Origin: Lepus europaeus
Taxonomy: Eukaryota; Chordata; Mammalia; Lagomorpha; Leporidae
Assembly (NCBI RefSeq): GCF_033115175.1
Contig: NC_084836.1
Coordinates: 83,604,253-83,668,252 of the forward strand
DNA: 64,000 nucleotides
Direction of reading: 5' to 3'
Position numbers and translations under genes: made by a program. The notes beneath the pieces are model-generated. The model was given only the letters and a program-made list of their open reading frames with translations. It did no database searches and had not been told where the DNA came from. Shown here piece after piece: positions 1 through 9,634 of this stretch. The first letter of the stretch is position 1. The number at the start of each line of letters is the position of its first letter.

Positions 1-210
1 AGCCAGGAGCCAGGTGCTTCCTCCTGGTCTCCCATGTGGGTGCAGAGCCCAAGCACCTGGGCCATCCTCCACTGCACTCCCGGGCCACAGCAGAAAGCTG
101 GACTGGAAGAGGAGCAACCAGGACAGAATCCGGCGCCCCAACTGGGACCAGAACCCTGGGTGCCGGCACCACAGGCGGAGGATTAGCCTAGTGAGCGGAG
201 GTGCTGGACC
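1..210 (-). mobile_element. CSINE, cut by window start
   Basis: Antisense copy of the lagomorph C-repeat. It shows the gccaggagccaggtgcttcc body, the near-consensus gaatccggcgccccaac block and the aggcggaggattagcct head, ending near 210. Its A-rich tail lies outside the window. Intact CpGs suggest a young CSINE2-type copy. It lies in PCSK2 intron 1. Confidence 0.9.
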
Positions 211-1149
211 AGGGTTTATCTTGACAGGTGTCAGTTGCACTCATCAGGTGAGATTATCTCGTCAGATTGTTAACTTCACCAGATTTAGCTAAAAGGTACT
301 GCCTGTGGGGCTATGGAGACATGAGGAGAGAGATGGCAAGGGAAAAAAAAAAAAAAAACAAAAAAAATTTCTCCCAAATCTGAGTATGAAGCAGAGGGCT
401 CCTCTCCAAGAAAAAATGGGAGAGAAAGAGGCCTGTTTATCTAATTTCATCCCAAGGTACAAGCTTCAGGGGATTTCAAGATCAGTGTATCAAAATGATT
501 GAAATGCTGTCTCTATACCCCCATCCTCAAAGCCATGAATTTCTCATTAATCTGCTTATTCCTACAAGGACCAGTAAACAATCTCCCAGAGAATTAATAA
601 GTTAAGGCATTATCATTCTCAACTACACTAAGATTTAATCAAGTTTCTGATGTCTGATTCTAAGGGTAACTTGCAAAGGGAGAACCAAAGAGGAGATAAA
701 AAGACCGATGGCAATATTTGCCCACACTAGGCGAAGATGGGTGGCAACGAGAGGGGGCCACAAGTATTTTTTTGCACCAGCTGCAACCCGATACGCGCAA
801 GAATTAAATAAATCAAGGCCATATCCGTTCTCGGCATATCCTAACGCCCAGCATACCTGCCAGCACCTGGCTTGCTGTGTACCAAGCGGAAAAAAAAAGA
901 ACACGGGTTCACCTCTGAAAAATCAGATTTTAAATCCTTGCCTATTTTGACCTTGGGCTTCTGTCTGAACCCATTTCCTCATCTTTCTCCTTCATAGTAG
1001 CCCGCTCAGAGTTGTTAAGATCAAGTAAGAACATATGTAAGGACTCCAGCACATAAACGTTTCTACAGCTGTCAGCTAGTAAGGATCACTACTGTGTTTC
1101 TACCGGTGCCTAGGACCTGGGTCTCGCCAAGTTTGGGATAGGGGAAGAA
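211..1149. other. PCSK2 intron 1, no gene or clear repeat
   Basis: Non-coding sequence between the CSINE at the window edge and the CpG island. It contains an A-run (341-366) and moderately CpG-containing sequence around 725-860. I see no coding signal. The short ORFs lack any recognisable domain. Confidence 0.6.
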
Positions 1150-2640
1150 GGAAGAGTGTGTTCCTTTACCGTGTTGGGGGCGCTCTTGAAGCAGCCCCCA
1201 GGCTCTGGGCCGCCGCGGCCGCGGGCTGCTCCCCCCCACCCCGCGGACACCCTCTCTCCTCTGCTCCACCCACGCCTCCCGCGAGCAACAAGTTCGCTTC
1301 TGCGAGACCCGCCCGCGCGCCACAGGCAAACCCGGCGCCTACTCCGAGCCCACTCGGGGCCGACATCACAGCCAGGCGGGAGAGCCCGCCACACTTGCGG
1401 GGGCCGGCGAGGGCCGGGCGAGCGGCGGGAGGGAGGCGTGGGAAGTCGGACTGAAGAGGGTGATGGGAGCTCCAGACCGTGCGGCCCTTTAGGGTGAAAG
1501 CAACCGTCAGAAGCGCCCAGCGCTGACATCCCGCCTCTCCTCTCGGGACCCGGAATCTCACCGACTTCCACTCAGCCCCCCCCCCCCCGGTATTCAAATT
1601 GCGCCCCTCTGTCCATCGGTGTCCCCTCGCCCCAGCTTCTGCCCCCTCATCACCACTGCACTCAAGCCCGGGCCAGGTCCCCTAAGGACACTCGCGATCC
1701 CCGACACAGATTATTTCGCCGGGAGAGCAGGCAGGTCAGCCACAGCTCCTGGCCAGCGCTCTCCTTCCGAATGTCCGTCCTCCCAGGCTGGGTACCCCGG
1801 CGTCCGCCCAGGAGCCGGGAGGCAAAGTGGGCTGGGAGCCATCTCTAAACTGCTCAAACAGTTGAACTATTGACAACTTCTGGGAACGGGGATCCCCGCG
1901 CTCTTGTGGGAAAGCCAGGCTGGCCGCCCACGCCTCTGGAGGGGACACCTCCACTTATCCGTGGGGGAATCCCACTCGCAGTCCACACTCGCCAGGAGCG
2001 GAGAACCAGGGAACCAACCGCTAGCGCGCTCCTGGGGGAGTGGGCGGCCGTGGGCGGGGGCGAGGGCGCAGAAGTTCCGCCCTGATTTGGAAAAGAGGCC
2101 GTTTCACGCGTCGGAGTCTCCTATACCGGGAGGGAGCGGCTTTTCTCTGGAAAAGAGCGGGGACAGAAGTCACTGGGAGGAAAGTCCTCCCAGCGCGGGG
2201 TCGCGGAGGCACCGTCCAAGCTTTGGGCCCGGTGGTGGTGAAACTCTTCGTTCACCGGGTGGTGGGGGAGAGATCCCTGGCGAGGCGGAGGACGCCAAGC
2301 CCCACTGTTCTGGGCTCCATCCCTGCGTCCCCAGGCAGCCTGGAGAACTTGGTACCTTGGACAGCAGCCGGGGACGCCGGGCATCCTTTGAAAGACCTGG
2401 CCCTATTTTCGCCACCAAGTCCAAGAGCAATAAATTATTTTGATGACCTTACGAGTGCAGATGAAGGACATTTTAATTACATAACCCGTGAAAGATCACC
2501 GGAGGCTACGTCGTGTTCGAGAGCCGATGGCGGAATATCTGCATCGCAGGAGAAAGAGAAAACTTGCAAATCTGCAAGGAGATTGCGCAGGGGCTACCCG
2601 TCGTTCGGCAGCGACATGCGAAATGCACGGGAGAGCTTAC

Positions 2641-2817
2641 CTTTCGGACTCCAAAGCCGTGTTCTGCTGCAACTTGGCGAGCTTCTTCCTCTCCCCCTTT
2701 ATGCAACTCCACAAGGAAATGATTCGTGAAGACTGCTCTCTCGGAGGATGCAAAAACCGTGGCACACAAGAGGAGCCCGGCGGCCGCCTGCCAGCGGGAG
2801 ATAAAACCACCCTGCAT
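2641..2817 (-). CDS. PCSK2: PCSK2 coding exon 1 (proprotein convertase 2, N-terminus)
   Basis: The exon encodes 59 residues, from the ATG at 2817-2815 to an AAG codon ending at 2641, followed at once by a consensus splice donor (gtaagc, 2640-2635). PCSK2 is a calcium-dependent subtilisin-like serine protease of neuroendocrine secretory granules. It cleaves prohormones such as proinsulin, proglucagon and POMC at paired basic residues. Visible here are a basic N-terminus, a hydrophobic signal peptide core (about residues 11-24: AAAGLLLCATVFAS) and the start of the propeptide, with the highly conserved VFTNHFLVELHKGG and ARQVAAEHGFGVRK blocks. Residues 42-46 read GEEEA, where human PCSK2 has GEDKA. 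The catalytic domain lies in later exons beyond position 1. The ATG was chosen because the signal peptide starts there. The upstream in-frame extension (to 2985) is AT-rich, unlike protein, and is presumably 5' UTR. The junction phase is 0. Confidence 0.94.
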
Positions 2818-3110
2818 CTCCTTTGGGAGCGGAAAGTGCGGCTCGGAGGCGCGCAGGCTGGTGGAGCAGGGAGACACGGAGGGAAGGTGCAAATAAATAA
2901 ATATATATATATTTATAGTTTCTTTGCCTTTCTTTAAAATCTTTGTGTGGAGACGGAGACGGAACAGGGGCTTGGGGAGCAGCAAATCAAGTGTGCGTTC
3001 TCCTCCAGCGCCTGGCTGGAGAGGGAGCCGTGTGGCCCGGCGGCCCGGCTCGCTGGCAGGGGTGCGAGCGTGGGGAGCTGTGTGTACCGGAGAGAAAGAG
3101 CGAGTGTACG
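2818..3110 (-). other. PCSK2: Probable PCSK2 5' UTR and core promoter (TSS not fixed)
   Basis: This is the region immediately upstream of the PCSK2 start codon, on the minus strand. It contains GC-rich 5' leader-like sequence next to the ATG, an AT-only tract at 2891-2918, and then GC-rich sequence again. The upper limit is a guess. A pyrimidine-rich stretch around 3090-3105 (minus strand, ctctttctctccgg) could hold an initiator, but no single start site can be read from the sequence. The assignment follows from exon 1 and its position in the CpG island. Confidence 0.5.
2911..2917 (-). promoter_or_regulatory. TATA-like motif in an AT tract, 5' of PCSK2 ATG
   Basis: On the minus strand this reads CTATAAAT and continues into an alternating AT run (2891-2910). 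It is about 95 bases upstream of the start codon. If it were a working TATA box the leader would be very short (about 65 nt). The alternative is that it is simply an AT-rich part of the 5' UTR. Confidence 0.25.
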
Positions 3111-3210
3111 TCTGTGCTTGATGCTAAATCTGCATTTTCAGCTCCTCCTCGGCTCCAGTTCCCCAGGGGCTGGAGGAGAGCACCAGCTTGGCTGACGTGC
3201 GCCCGCCCGC

Positions 3211-3217
3211 GGCCAAT
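3211..3217 (-). promoter_or_regulatory. Inverted CCAAT box candidate
   Basis: The plus strand reads GGCCAATGAG, so relative to PCSK2 it is an inverted CCAAT (ATTGGCC), the orientation often bound by NF-Y. It sits about 395 bases upstream of the ATG within the CpG island. A TGACGTG half-CRE lies next to it at 3193-3199. Motif match only. Confidence 0.3.
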
Positions 3218-3334
3218 GAGGGCTGCAGAAGCGGCGGGCTCCGCCCTGGGCCGCCCCGGGCCCGCCCCTGCCCGCCCCCGGCCCGGCCCGGCCCGGCCCG
3301 GCCGCCTCCGCCCGCGGGGGGCGCCGCGAGCCCG

Positions 3335-3343
3335 CGCCCCCGC
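3335..3343. promoter_or_regulatory. EGR1/Sp-type GC box candidate
   Basis: CGCCCCCGC is an exact match to the reverse complement of the EGR1 consensus GCGKGGGCG and overlaps Sp1-type GC boxes. EGR1 control of the PCSK2 promoter has been described in other mammals. Here there is only the motif, about 520 bases upstream of the ATG. Confidence 0.35.
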
Positions 3344-3440
3344 CCCCCCAGCAGCCGGCGCGCTCCTGCAGCTCCGCCCCGGCGGCCGCCGCGCGCCCAG
3401 GAAAATCCCCCCAGCTGCAAGCAGGCCGGCGGCGCCCGAG

Positions 3441-3448
3441 TGATGTCA
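3441..3448. promoter_or_regulatory. CRE/AP-1-like motif TGATGTCA
   Basis: This is a one-base variant of the palindromic cAMP response element TGACGTCA, about 625 bases upstream of the PCSK2 ATG. It is embedded in a locally AT-richer patch (TGATGTCATTGTTTGTGG) between GC-rich blocks. Such contrast can mark a conserved factor site, but conservation was not tested. Confidence 0.3.
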
Positions 3449-3581
3449 TTGTTTGTGGAAATCTGTACGGCTCTGGAAAGGGAATTACGGAGCGCGCGGC
3501 TCCCCAAGGCCCGGAGGGGAGCTGGGGCACCGGCCTCTCCCTGTTTCTCTTCCCTGCTTATTATTTCCCGCTGCAAAACAA

Positions 3582-3652
3582 CTCTCTCTCTTTCTCTCTC
3601 TCTCCCTCCCTCTCTCTCTCTCTCCCTTTCTCTCTCACACACACACACACAC
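3582..3652. repeat. (TC)n-(CA)n compound microsatellite upstream of PCSK2
   Basis: A polypyrimidine CT-rich tract (3582-3636) runs directly into a pure CA run (3637-3652). It lies about 770-830 bases upstream of the PCSK2 ATG inside the CpG island. It is likely length-polymorphic, and the mirror-like polypurine/polypyrimidine strand asymmetry could support triplex DNA. Confidence 0.85.
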
Positions 3653-3849
3653 GCAAACGACATTCTTTTCTTGCCTGTCCTCTTCCCAATAGCCAATTTT
3701 AACCCTGCCCCCCGCCACTTTGGGCAAGTCCCCACGGGAGGTTTGCGCGCCTTCCTGGCACCCAGAGGGTTGGGGAAAGCAGCCCGCTCTGGGCGACTCA
3801 AGGGGCGAGGGTTCAGGAAAGAGCTGCAGGTGAGGCGCTAAGGCCGGTG

Positions 3850-4440
3850 GGCGGCTAGGCTGGCCCGGTGCGCACTGGCCCCGGAGCAGACTCCTCCAGG
3901 AGCCGGGGCTGCGCTGCCCAGACAGCCCTGGCGGAGACGAGCGAGGGTGGACACGCATGGAGGCGCCTTCACGGGCGTGGGGACTTTGAGCCGCACAAGG
4001 ACAGAGAGGGTGCGAGTTGGTGGAGGTGTCGCTACCGGGCCGAGCCTCGCGCTGAGCGTCCTTGGCGGGACGCGAATGGGGTTCCAGTGGCAGGGGTCAG
4101 CCAAGTTGCCCCGTCAGGAAACGCGCGCCCACGGTCCGCGCTGTGACGCCGAAGGCCGGCTCCCCTGCTCGCGCCAGTGGGGGAGGCTCTGCTGGAAGGA
4201 AAAAAAGACGCTTGTTTTCAACCAACTCGCATACGGTTGAGTTCCAGAGTATTTACAGCGATGTGGGTTGCATTGAGTTCCAAAGTTCAGAATCTGCCTT
4301 ACTGGGATAAGAGGTAAGAGACCTTTGCTCAGAGGCTTAAGTGTATGCAAGAGACAGGAGAGGAGAGGAGGGGAGGGGGGAGGGGGAAGAGAGAGGAGAG
4401 GAGGGGAGGGGAGAGAATTTATAACACATCTCACACTTCC
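3850..4440. other. Distal CpG island flank and GA-rich tract
   Basis: The CpG-rich part ends near 4190. It is followed by about 150 bases of ordinary sequence and a GGGGA/GAGAG purine tract (4353-4414) just before an L1 tail. A potential splice donor (ctgcag|gtgagg near 3829) exists on the plus strand, but no plus-strand coding exon accompanies it. Confidence 0.5.
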
Positions 4441-4445
4441 ATATT

Positions 4446-4890
4446 TTTTAGAAAGCTTTTATTTAATAAATATAAATTTCAGAAGTATAACTTTTGAATT
4501 ATAGCGGTTCTTCCCCCGCCTCGCGCTCCCACCCCCAAACCATCCCACCTCCTACTCCCTCTCCCATCCCATTCTTCATTAAGATTCATTTTTAATTATC
4601 TTTATATACAGAAGATCAACTGTATGCTAAGTAAAGATTTCAACAGCTTGCACCCACACAGACACACAAAGTATAAAGCACTGTTTGAAGACATGTCTTA
4701 CTGTTAATTCTCATAGTACAAGACATTAAGGACAGAGATCCTACAAGGGGAGCAAGTGCACAGTGACTCCTGTTGTTGATTTAACACTTGACACTCTTAT
4801 TTATGACGTCAGTGATCACCCGAGCTTCACATCTCCATATATATGCAGTCTCCTCCCTTTCCACTGTAGTATGAAGAGTTAGGCTCTACA
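4446..4890 (-). mobile_element. L1 3' end, 5'-truncated, antisense
   Basis: It starts with the antisense L1 3' terminus (agcttttatttaataaata) and runs through the C-rich complement of the purine tract (4509-4560), the aagattca...tctttatata block and the gactcctgttgttgat block. Divergence is higher than in the 6.1 and 44.7 kb copies and it shares the aatttcagaagt subfamily variant with the fragment at 7231. No target-site duplication found. The 5' limit is approximate. Confidence 0.85.
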
Positions 4891-4923
4891 CAAGAAAAGC
4901 ACTCTTGGTAGAAATGAACACTT

Positions 4924-5192
4924 AATTTTTTTTAAATTATTCATTTGAAAGGCAGAGTTCCAGAGAGAGGGGCACACACACACACACACACCTTCCATCT
5001 GTTGGTTCACTTCCCAAATGGCCGCCAATGGCTGGAGCTGGCCAGGCTGAAGCCAAGAGCCTGGAACTTCTCTCAGTCTTCCATGTGGGTGGCAGGGCTG
5101 TCCTCTGCTGCTCTCCCAGACATATCAGCAGGGAAGTGGATCAGGAGTGGAGCAACCGGGACTCACTCGGTGAACCCAGTCTCAATGCCGTG
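4924..5192 (-). mobile_element. Old CSINE, antisense
   Basis: The tail complement (aattattcatttgaaaggcagag) at 4935-4957 is followed by a CA microsatellite grown in the SINE pyrimidine region (4974-4991), then the body and core. Heavily diverged. The head is not recognisable beyond about 5190. Confidence 0.8.
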
Positions 5193-6084
5193 GAGCACAT
5201 CTGTTTGCCACTGCTGCTGTCTGCCCAGAGCTCTTTCAAGTAATGTCAAATAAAAATGTGGCACTGCTGGAGATTCTGATGACAACACAAGACATCTGCC
5301 ATTATTATTTTTATTAGAATTTTTTTTTAAAGAAAATTAACCAATGTGCCGAGAAGGTGGCCAGTCCGGGGCTAAGGATGCAAGGGACCAGAGCAGAAGC
5401 AAGGTTTATGGAAAAGTCTTGATACAAGGGCTCAGCCCAAGTCTGAGTCCCCTCAGTTACTGCCCAGAGGCTCTCATTTCTGCTGAGAAATTTGGCTTTT
5501 ATCTCCCTATTGACTCCACACCTTACCCTCCTAGATTCCATCTGTTTGTGGTGCAAAGTTTTCTTACTTGGAGCCCTTCAGCTCCTCCTCCTCGGTTCTC
5601 TTACGTTTCCTCTGTGTTTTGCATCAAAGCACGCAGCTGGTATGAAGCAGTACCACATGGTTCTTCCCACTCTATATTGTCACTTGAGAAAAATGGCAGT
5701 AAATGTAAAAATTGCATTAGATAGAGTCACAATCATGGAGAGCATTTCAAAAGCAGTGGCACAGACAGAATCTGTCTTTAGAAAAATAGATGTGAAGAGC
5801 ATCAAATAAGTCAATTTAGAAGATTATGGGTATGGGGAAATAGTGCTGCTAATGCAGCTAAATCTCTCTGAAAACCAACATGAAATTACCATCTATTTAG
5901 AGAAATTTATTAATTTTTTTTCTGAAACCACAGAGCAATATTTTATTTCCTAAATAAACTCCAAAGATGAGATGATGTTAAATGTTGAATATTATACTTT
6001 GCTATTGGTTTATCCCTTCTGAAACTCAAGGTGAAACTGATTACCATGATAGTGGGTATAGGGAGGTGGGACCTTTAAGAGGTG
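5193..6084. other. Intergenic, no gene seen
   Basis: AT-rich single-copy-like sequence. ORFs here (up to 126 codons at 5344-5724) have no recognisable domain, codon bias or splice context. Confidence 0.5.
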
Positions 6085-6983
6085 GTAGGGGGTTGACATT
6101 GGGCCCAGTGGTTAACTTTTTTTTTTTTCTTACTATTATTCCCACTTTTAGTTGTTTATTTATTTTTATTGGTTTCTTTTTTTAAAAACTTTTATTTAGT
6201 AAATATAATTTCCAAAGTACAGTTTATGGATTACAATGGCTTTTTCCCCCCATAACTTCCCTCCCACCCGCACCCCTCCCATCTCCCGCTCCCCCTCCCA
6301 TTCCATTCACATCAAGATTCATTTTCAATTATCTTTATATACAGAAGATCGATTTAGTGTATATTAAGTAAAGATTTCATCAGTTTGCACCCACACAGAA
6401 CATAAAGTGTAAAATACTATTTGAGTACTAGTTATAGCATTAATTCACATTGGACAACACATTAAGGACAGAGATCCCACATGAGGAGTAAGTACACAGT
6501 GACTCCTGTTGTTGACTTAACAACTGTTTTTTATGGCATCAGAAATCTCCCTAGGCTCTAGTCATGAGTTTCCAAGGCTATGGAAGCCTCTTGAGTTCAC
6601 TGACTTCGATCTTATTTAGACAAGGTCATAGTCAAAGTGGAAGTTCTCTCCTCCCTTCAGAGAAAGGTACCTCCTTCTCTGATGGCCCGTTCTTTCTGCC
6701 CAGTGGTTAACTTTGTGACAACTACATTCCCTATCAGAATGCCTGGTTTGAGTTCTGGCTCAGCTATGGTTTCCAGCTCCTGCTACTGCACACTCTTGGG
6801 AGGCAATGGATGATGATGGCTCAAGTACTTCAGTCCTTGCCACCAAAGTGGGAGACCCAGATGGAATTTCCCATTCCTGGCTTTGGCCTGGCCAAGATTT
6901 GGCTGTTGTGGGCATTTAAGGAGTGAACCAGCAGATGGAAGACCTCTGTCTCTCTACCTTTCAAGTAAAAATTTAAAAAAAGA
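6085..6983 (+). mobile_element. Old CSINE split by an L1 insertion
   Basis: The SINE head (gacattgggcccagtggttaac, 6095-6116) and body (6715-6983, through agtgaaccagcagatggaag to a tttcaagtaaaaattt tail) are separated by the L1 at 6120-6697. Joining across the L1 at its duplicated target gives a continuous SINE, so the SINE is older than that L1. Confidence 0.85.
6120..6697 (-). mobile_element. L1 3' end with target-site duplication and probable 3' transduction
   Basis: Antisense, 5'-truncated rabbit L1 inserted inside a CSINE. A perfect 17-bp duplication (gcccagtggttaacttt) flanks it at 6103-6119 and 6698-6714. The normal L1 terminus is at about 6187. Between it and the outer poly-T (6120-6130) lie about 55 bases that are not L1, which fits read-through past the weak L1 polyadenylation site to a downstream one. 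Confidence 0.88.
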
Positions 6984-7069
6984 GAAGTGATTCTGCAGAG
7001 CCCTCATGCATGGATCAATCTATTCATATATTAATGGGTTACTAGATATCGAGTTACTATGGGTATGGC

Positions 7070-7376
7070 TTTGTTGTAAAGTTGCATTCTCTGTAGCTTC
7101 CTTATGCTGTTTTGCTGTTGATGCCCTCCACCAAGTAATGCTGCAGCGAGAAGCCCTCGCAGATGCCAGGGCTGTGCTCTTGGACTTTGTAGCTTTTACA
7201 ACCATGAGCCAAATAAACGTCTGTTCTATTTTTTTAGAAAGCTTTTATTTAATAAATATAAATTTCAGAAGTACAACTTTTGGATATAGTGGTTCTTGAT
7301 GAGCCAAATAAACTTCTATTCTTTATAAATTATCCAGTGTCAGGTATTTTGCTATAGCCATGGAAAATGGACAAAG
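7070..7376 (+). repeat. MaLR/MLT-type LTR remnant
   Basis: The 3' part is diagnostic: catgagccaaataaac, then ctttataaattatccagtgtcaggtattttgctatagc and gaaaatggacaaagac. This is the typical end of mammalian MLT/MST LTRs, including the aataaa signal. The 5' boundary is vague. A 68-bp L1 tail interrupts it at 7231-7298. Confidence 0.65.
7231..7298 (-). mobile_element. Minimal L1 tail insertion (68 bp) with target-site duplication
   Basis: Antisense L1 terminus (agaaagcttttatttaataaatataaa region) of the same subfamily as the 4446 copy. The host LTR sequence atgagccaaataaac is duplicated on both sides (7204-7218 and 7299-7313). This shows a real but extremely 5'-truncated retrotransposition into the LTR. 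Confidence 0.8.
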
Positions 7377-7981
7377 ACATGCATCTTCATTAAAACCATA
7401 TAAAATTGAGTACACACTAAAACCTGGGGGGCTGATTAAAATAAGTCACTTTTAGTGCTTCACATAGAATAAAGCTCATCATAATATTGTCAGGGCAGCA
7501 TGGCAAATGAAAAGAGATTTTTGTGATGCGAATGCATGCATAAAATGAATTTTTAATGCACAGCAATGTAGTAAGCAAGTAAAGGCAATTTATTGATACA
7601 CTGGGCTGTTATTTGAAATGCAAATGCACACGCATTACTCTCCCAGTTAGCTATTTCTCCAGTTCCTTTCCCCAAACCAGTGGTAACTTTGGAGAAGGAA
7701 CTTGGAATAGGAAGGGGAACAGCAACATTTAGTCTTGAGGATTGACCCAGAAGCCAGTTGTCAGGAATTTTAACAAAGACTCTGCTACCAATGACCATGT
7801 ATGCCACTTGGGCCAAACCATTGCACCATGCATAGCCTCTCTCTCTTCATTAGTAAAGAGAGACAGATGGCTTATATGTCCTTTGGATTCCAAAACCTAT
7901 AATTCCAAAAAGATGCAGCAGCACAGATGCTGATGTGTAAGCCACTGTCAAGAGCTTGAGAAATATTGGGGACAATCATAC
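7377..7981. other. Intergenic, no gene seen
   Basis: AT-rich sequence without recognisable repeats or coding signals. ORFs are short and unrelated to any family I know. Confidence 0.5.
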
Positions 7982-8030
7982 TTTTTTTTTTTTTGTTAAG
8001 ATTTATGTATTTATTTGAAAGAGTTACAGG

Positions 8031-8087
<57 letters not shown>

Positions 8088-8328
8088 CATCCACTGGTTC
8101 ATTCTCCAGTGACTGCAATGGCTGGGGCTGGGCCATGCCTAAGCCAGGAGCCAGTCTCCCATGTGGGTGGCAGAGGCCCAAGAACTTGTACCATCATGTG
8201 CTGCTTTCCCATGTGTATTAGCAGGGAGCTGGATCAGAAGTGGAGAAGCTGGGACTTGAGCCTTCACCTATATGGGAAGGCAGCATTGCAGGTGGCAGAT
8301 TAATCCCCTGGTTACAATGCCAGCCCTG
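7982..8328 (-). mobile_element. CSINE with expanded GA microsatellite
   Basis: Full-length antisense copy. A poly-T/AAGATTTATGTATTTA tail complement is followed by a long (GA)n run at 8031-8083, then the body and a diverged head (ccctggttacaatgccagcc). The GA run is the SINE's own CT-rich segment, expanded. Confidence 0.9.
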
Positions 8329-8969
8329 GGGGAAGTCACATTTTTTGAAGGCATTGTGGTTTTGGCCAGCAGACTTACTTTTGTTTTTGTAGCCTCTCCC
8401 AAATTGCCTCATATTTACTGACTTTGTGGATTGTAGAAAACAATAACTTGCACAAACAGATCGACACTAAGTCCCAGAAATGAAGGCCATCAGAATCCTG
8501 AGGTTCTTTCAGTTTATTTACACTCGTGTCTATAGCGGCGACATGGGTTGTTTGGTTCTGGATCAGGTGTGCCACAGACTCTCACGTTCACTTTGAAGAT
8601 ACTGCCTTGCAAAGACTAGGAAATTCTCATTTTGTTATTGCATAACTATAAATTAATAAAGCTAGGAGCAATGCAAAGCTCCTAAACCACCCAAGTCATG
8701 ATTAGGATTCTCCCATTCAGATGGACATCTAAGTGGCGAACTTAGGCTGTACATTGAGCAGAACAGAGTAAGTTGCAAACAGCTCTAGGGAGAGGCTGTC
8801 AGATCTTTGAAAACTATTTGGATTGTTAGGGAAATGATCAAATTTTTTTTTTCCTGTAGGGGAATAAGATGCACAGCTGACAGTCTTAATTTAAAATTAC
8901 AGCTTGTGCAAAGTCAGATTGGGCTTCTCCTTTTTCTGCTGTATTCATTCTGAGAACTTATTTATTTCT
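8329..8969. other. Intergenic, no gene seen
   Basis: Low-CpG non-coding sequence. No repeat family recognised. Confidence 0.45.
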
Positions 8970-9262
8970 TTATAAAGATTTATTTGTATTTATTTGAGAG
9001 ACAGCATTACAGAGAGAGAGAAAGCGAGCGAGAGAGAGATCTTCTATCTTCTGATTCATTCCCCAAATGGCTGCAATGGCCGGAGCTGCACCAATCTGAA
9101 GCCAGGAGCCAGGAGCTTCTTCTGGGTCTCCCATGCAGGTGCAGGTGCCCAGGGACTTGGGCCATCTTCCACTGCTTTCCCTATCAGGAGCAGAGCTGAA
9201 TTTGGAACCCAGGTGCTCTGATATGGGATGAGTGTGTCCCAAGCTGCCCCAAAGCCTGTCCC
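8970..9262 (-). mobile_element. CSINE, antisense
   Basis: Tail complement at 8975-9000, a GA-rich segment (9011-9038), and the gaagccaggagccaggagcttc body. The head has decayed after ctgatatgggatg (9220), probably with a small deletion. Confidence 0.85.
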
Positions 9263-9634
9263 TATTGTCTTTTTTCCCCCCACAGGTATGAACGTTTCCA
9301 GTGATGGTTGAGTGGGAAAGATAAAGCTCTGTTCTCTAGGGCCTTCCACGGGCCAGCTTCACACCTGTATGTGCTAACGTCCTCCAACTTGGGGAGGAAA
9401 GAGACTTGACCTCCACTGACTATGAGGGAAGAGAGAAGAGGCTCTTTTTCAGGGCACAGCAGGAGTCTAACAGTTTGGAGGGGAAACCGTGCATCTTAGT
9501 TTTACCAAACCACTGCCGGAGAGTCTGCTTCCCCTTCCACTCTGAGTGCAGCCCCGGGGCAGGGGTGAGCACTTCCCGAGCTTCTGCTGTCAGTGAGCCC
9601 TCATCAGTCACTGCAGTGTGTTTTTTGTTCTTGT

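Larger units (their letters stand above)
1150..4190. promoter_or_regulatory. CpG island of the PCSK2 promoter, exon 1 and proximal intron 1
   Basis: CpG dinucleotides and G+C are dense over about 1150-2350 and 2960-4190, with a moderately CpG-rich part around exon 1 (2450-2880). The richest block is 3230-3440, with GGCCCGGCCCGGCCCG-type runs. The sequence on both sides of the island is AT-rich and CpG-poor. CpG retention on this scale in a mammal indicates an unmethylated germline promoter. It overlaps PCSK2 exon 1 asymmetrically, extending about 1.5 kb into intron 1 and 1.4 kb upstream. The island edges are judged by eye. Confidence 0.88.

Noticed and set aside
2040..2729. 229-codon plus-strand ORF across the CpG island
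   Set aside because: It runs antisense to PCSK2 exon 1 and results from low stop-codon frequency in GC-rich DNA. No domain.
3800..3840. Plus-strand splice donor (ctgcag|gtgagg) suggesting a divergent transcript
   Set aside because: One donor match without an acceptor, exon or coding evidence. It could belong to a divergent lncRNA but cannot be supported.
3124..3841. Long proline/arginine-rich ORFs on both strands (217 and 225 codons)
   Set aside because: These are products of GC-rich and CT-repeat composition in the promoter. They include translated microsatellite.
8031..8083. Regular GA arrays considered as CRISPR-like or structured repeats
   Set aside because: These are simple microsatellites within CSINEs. 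No spacer-repeat architecture, and the genome is mammalian.
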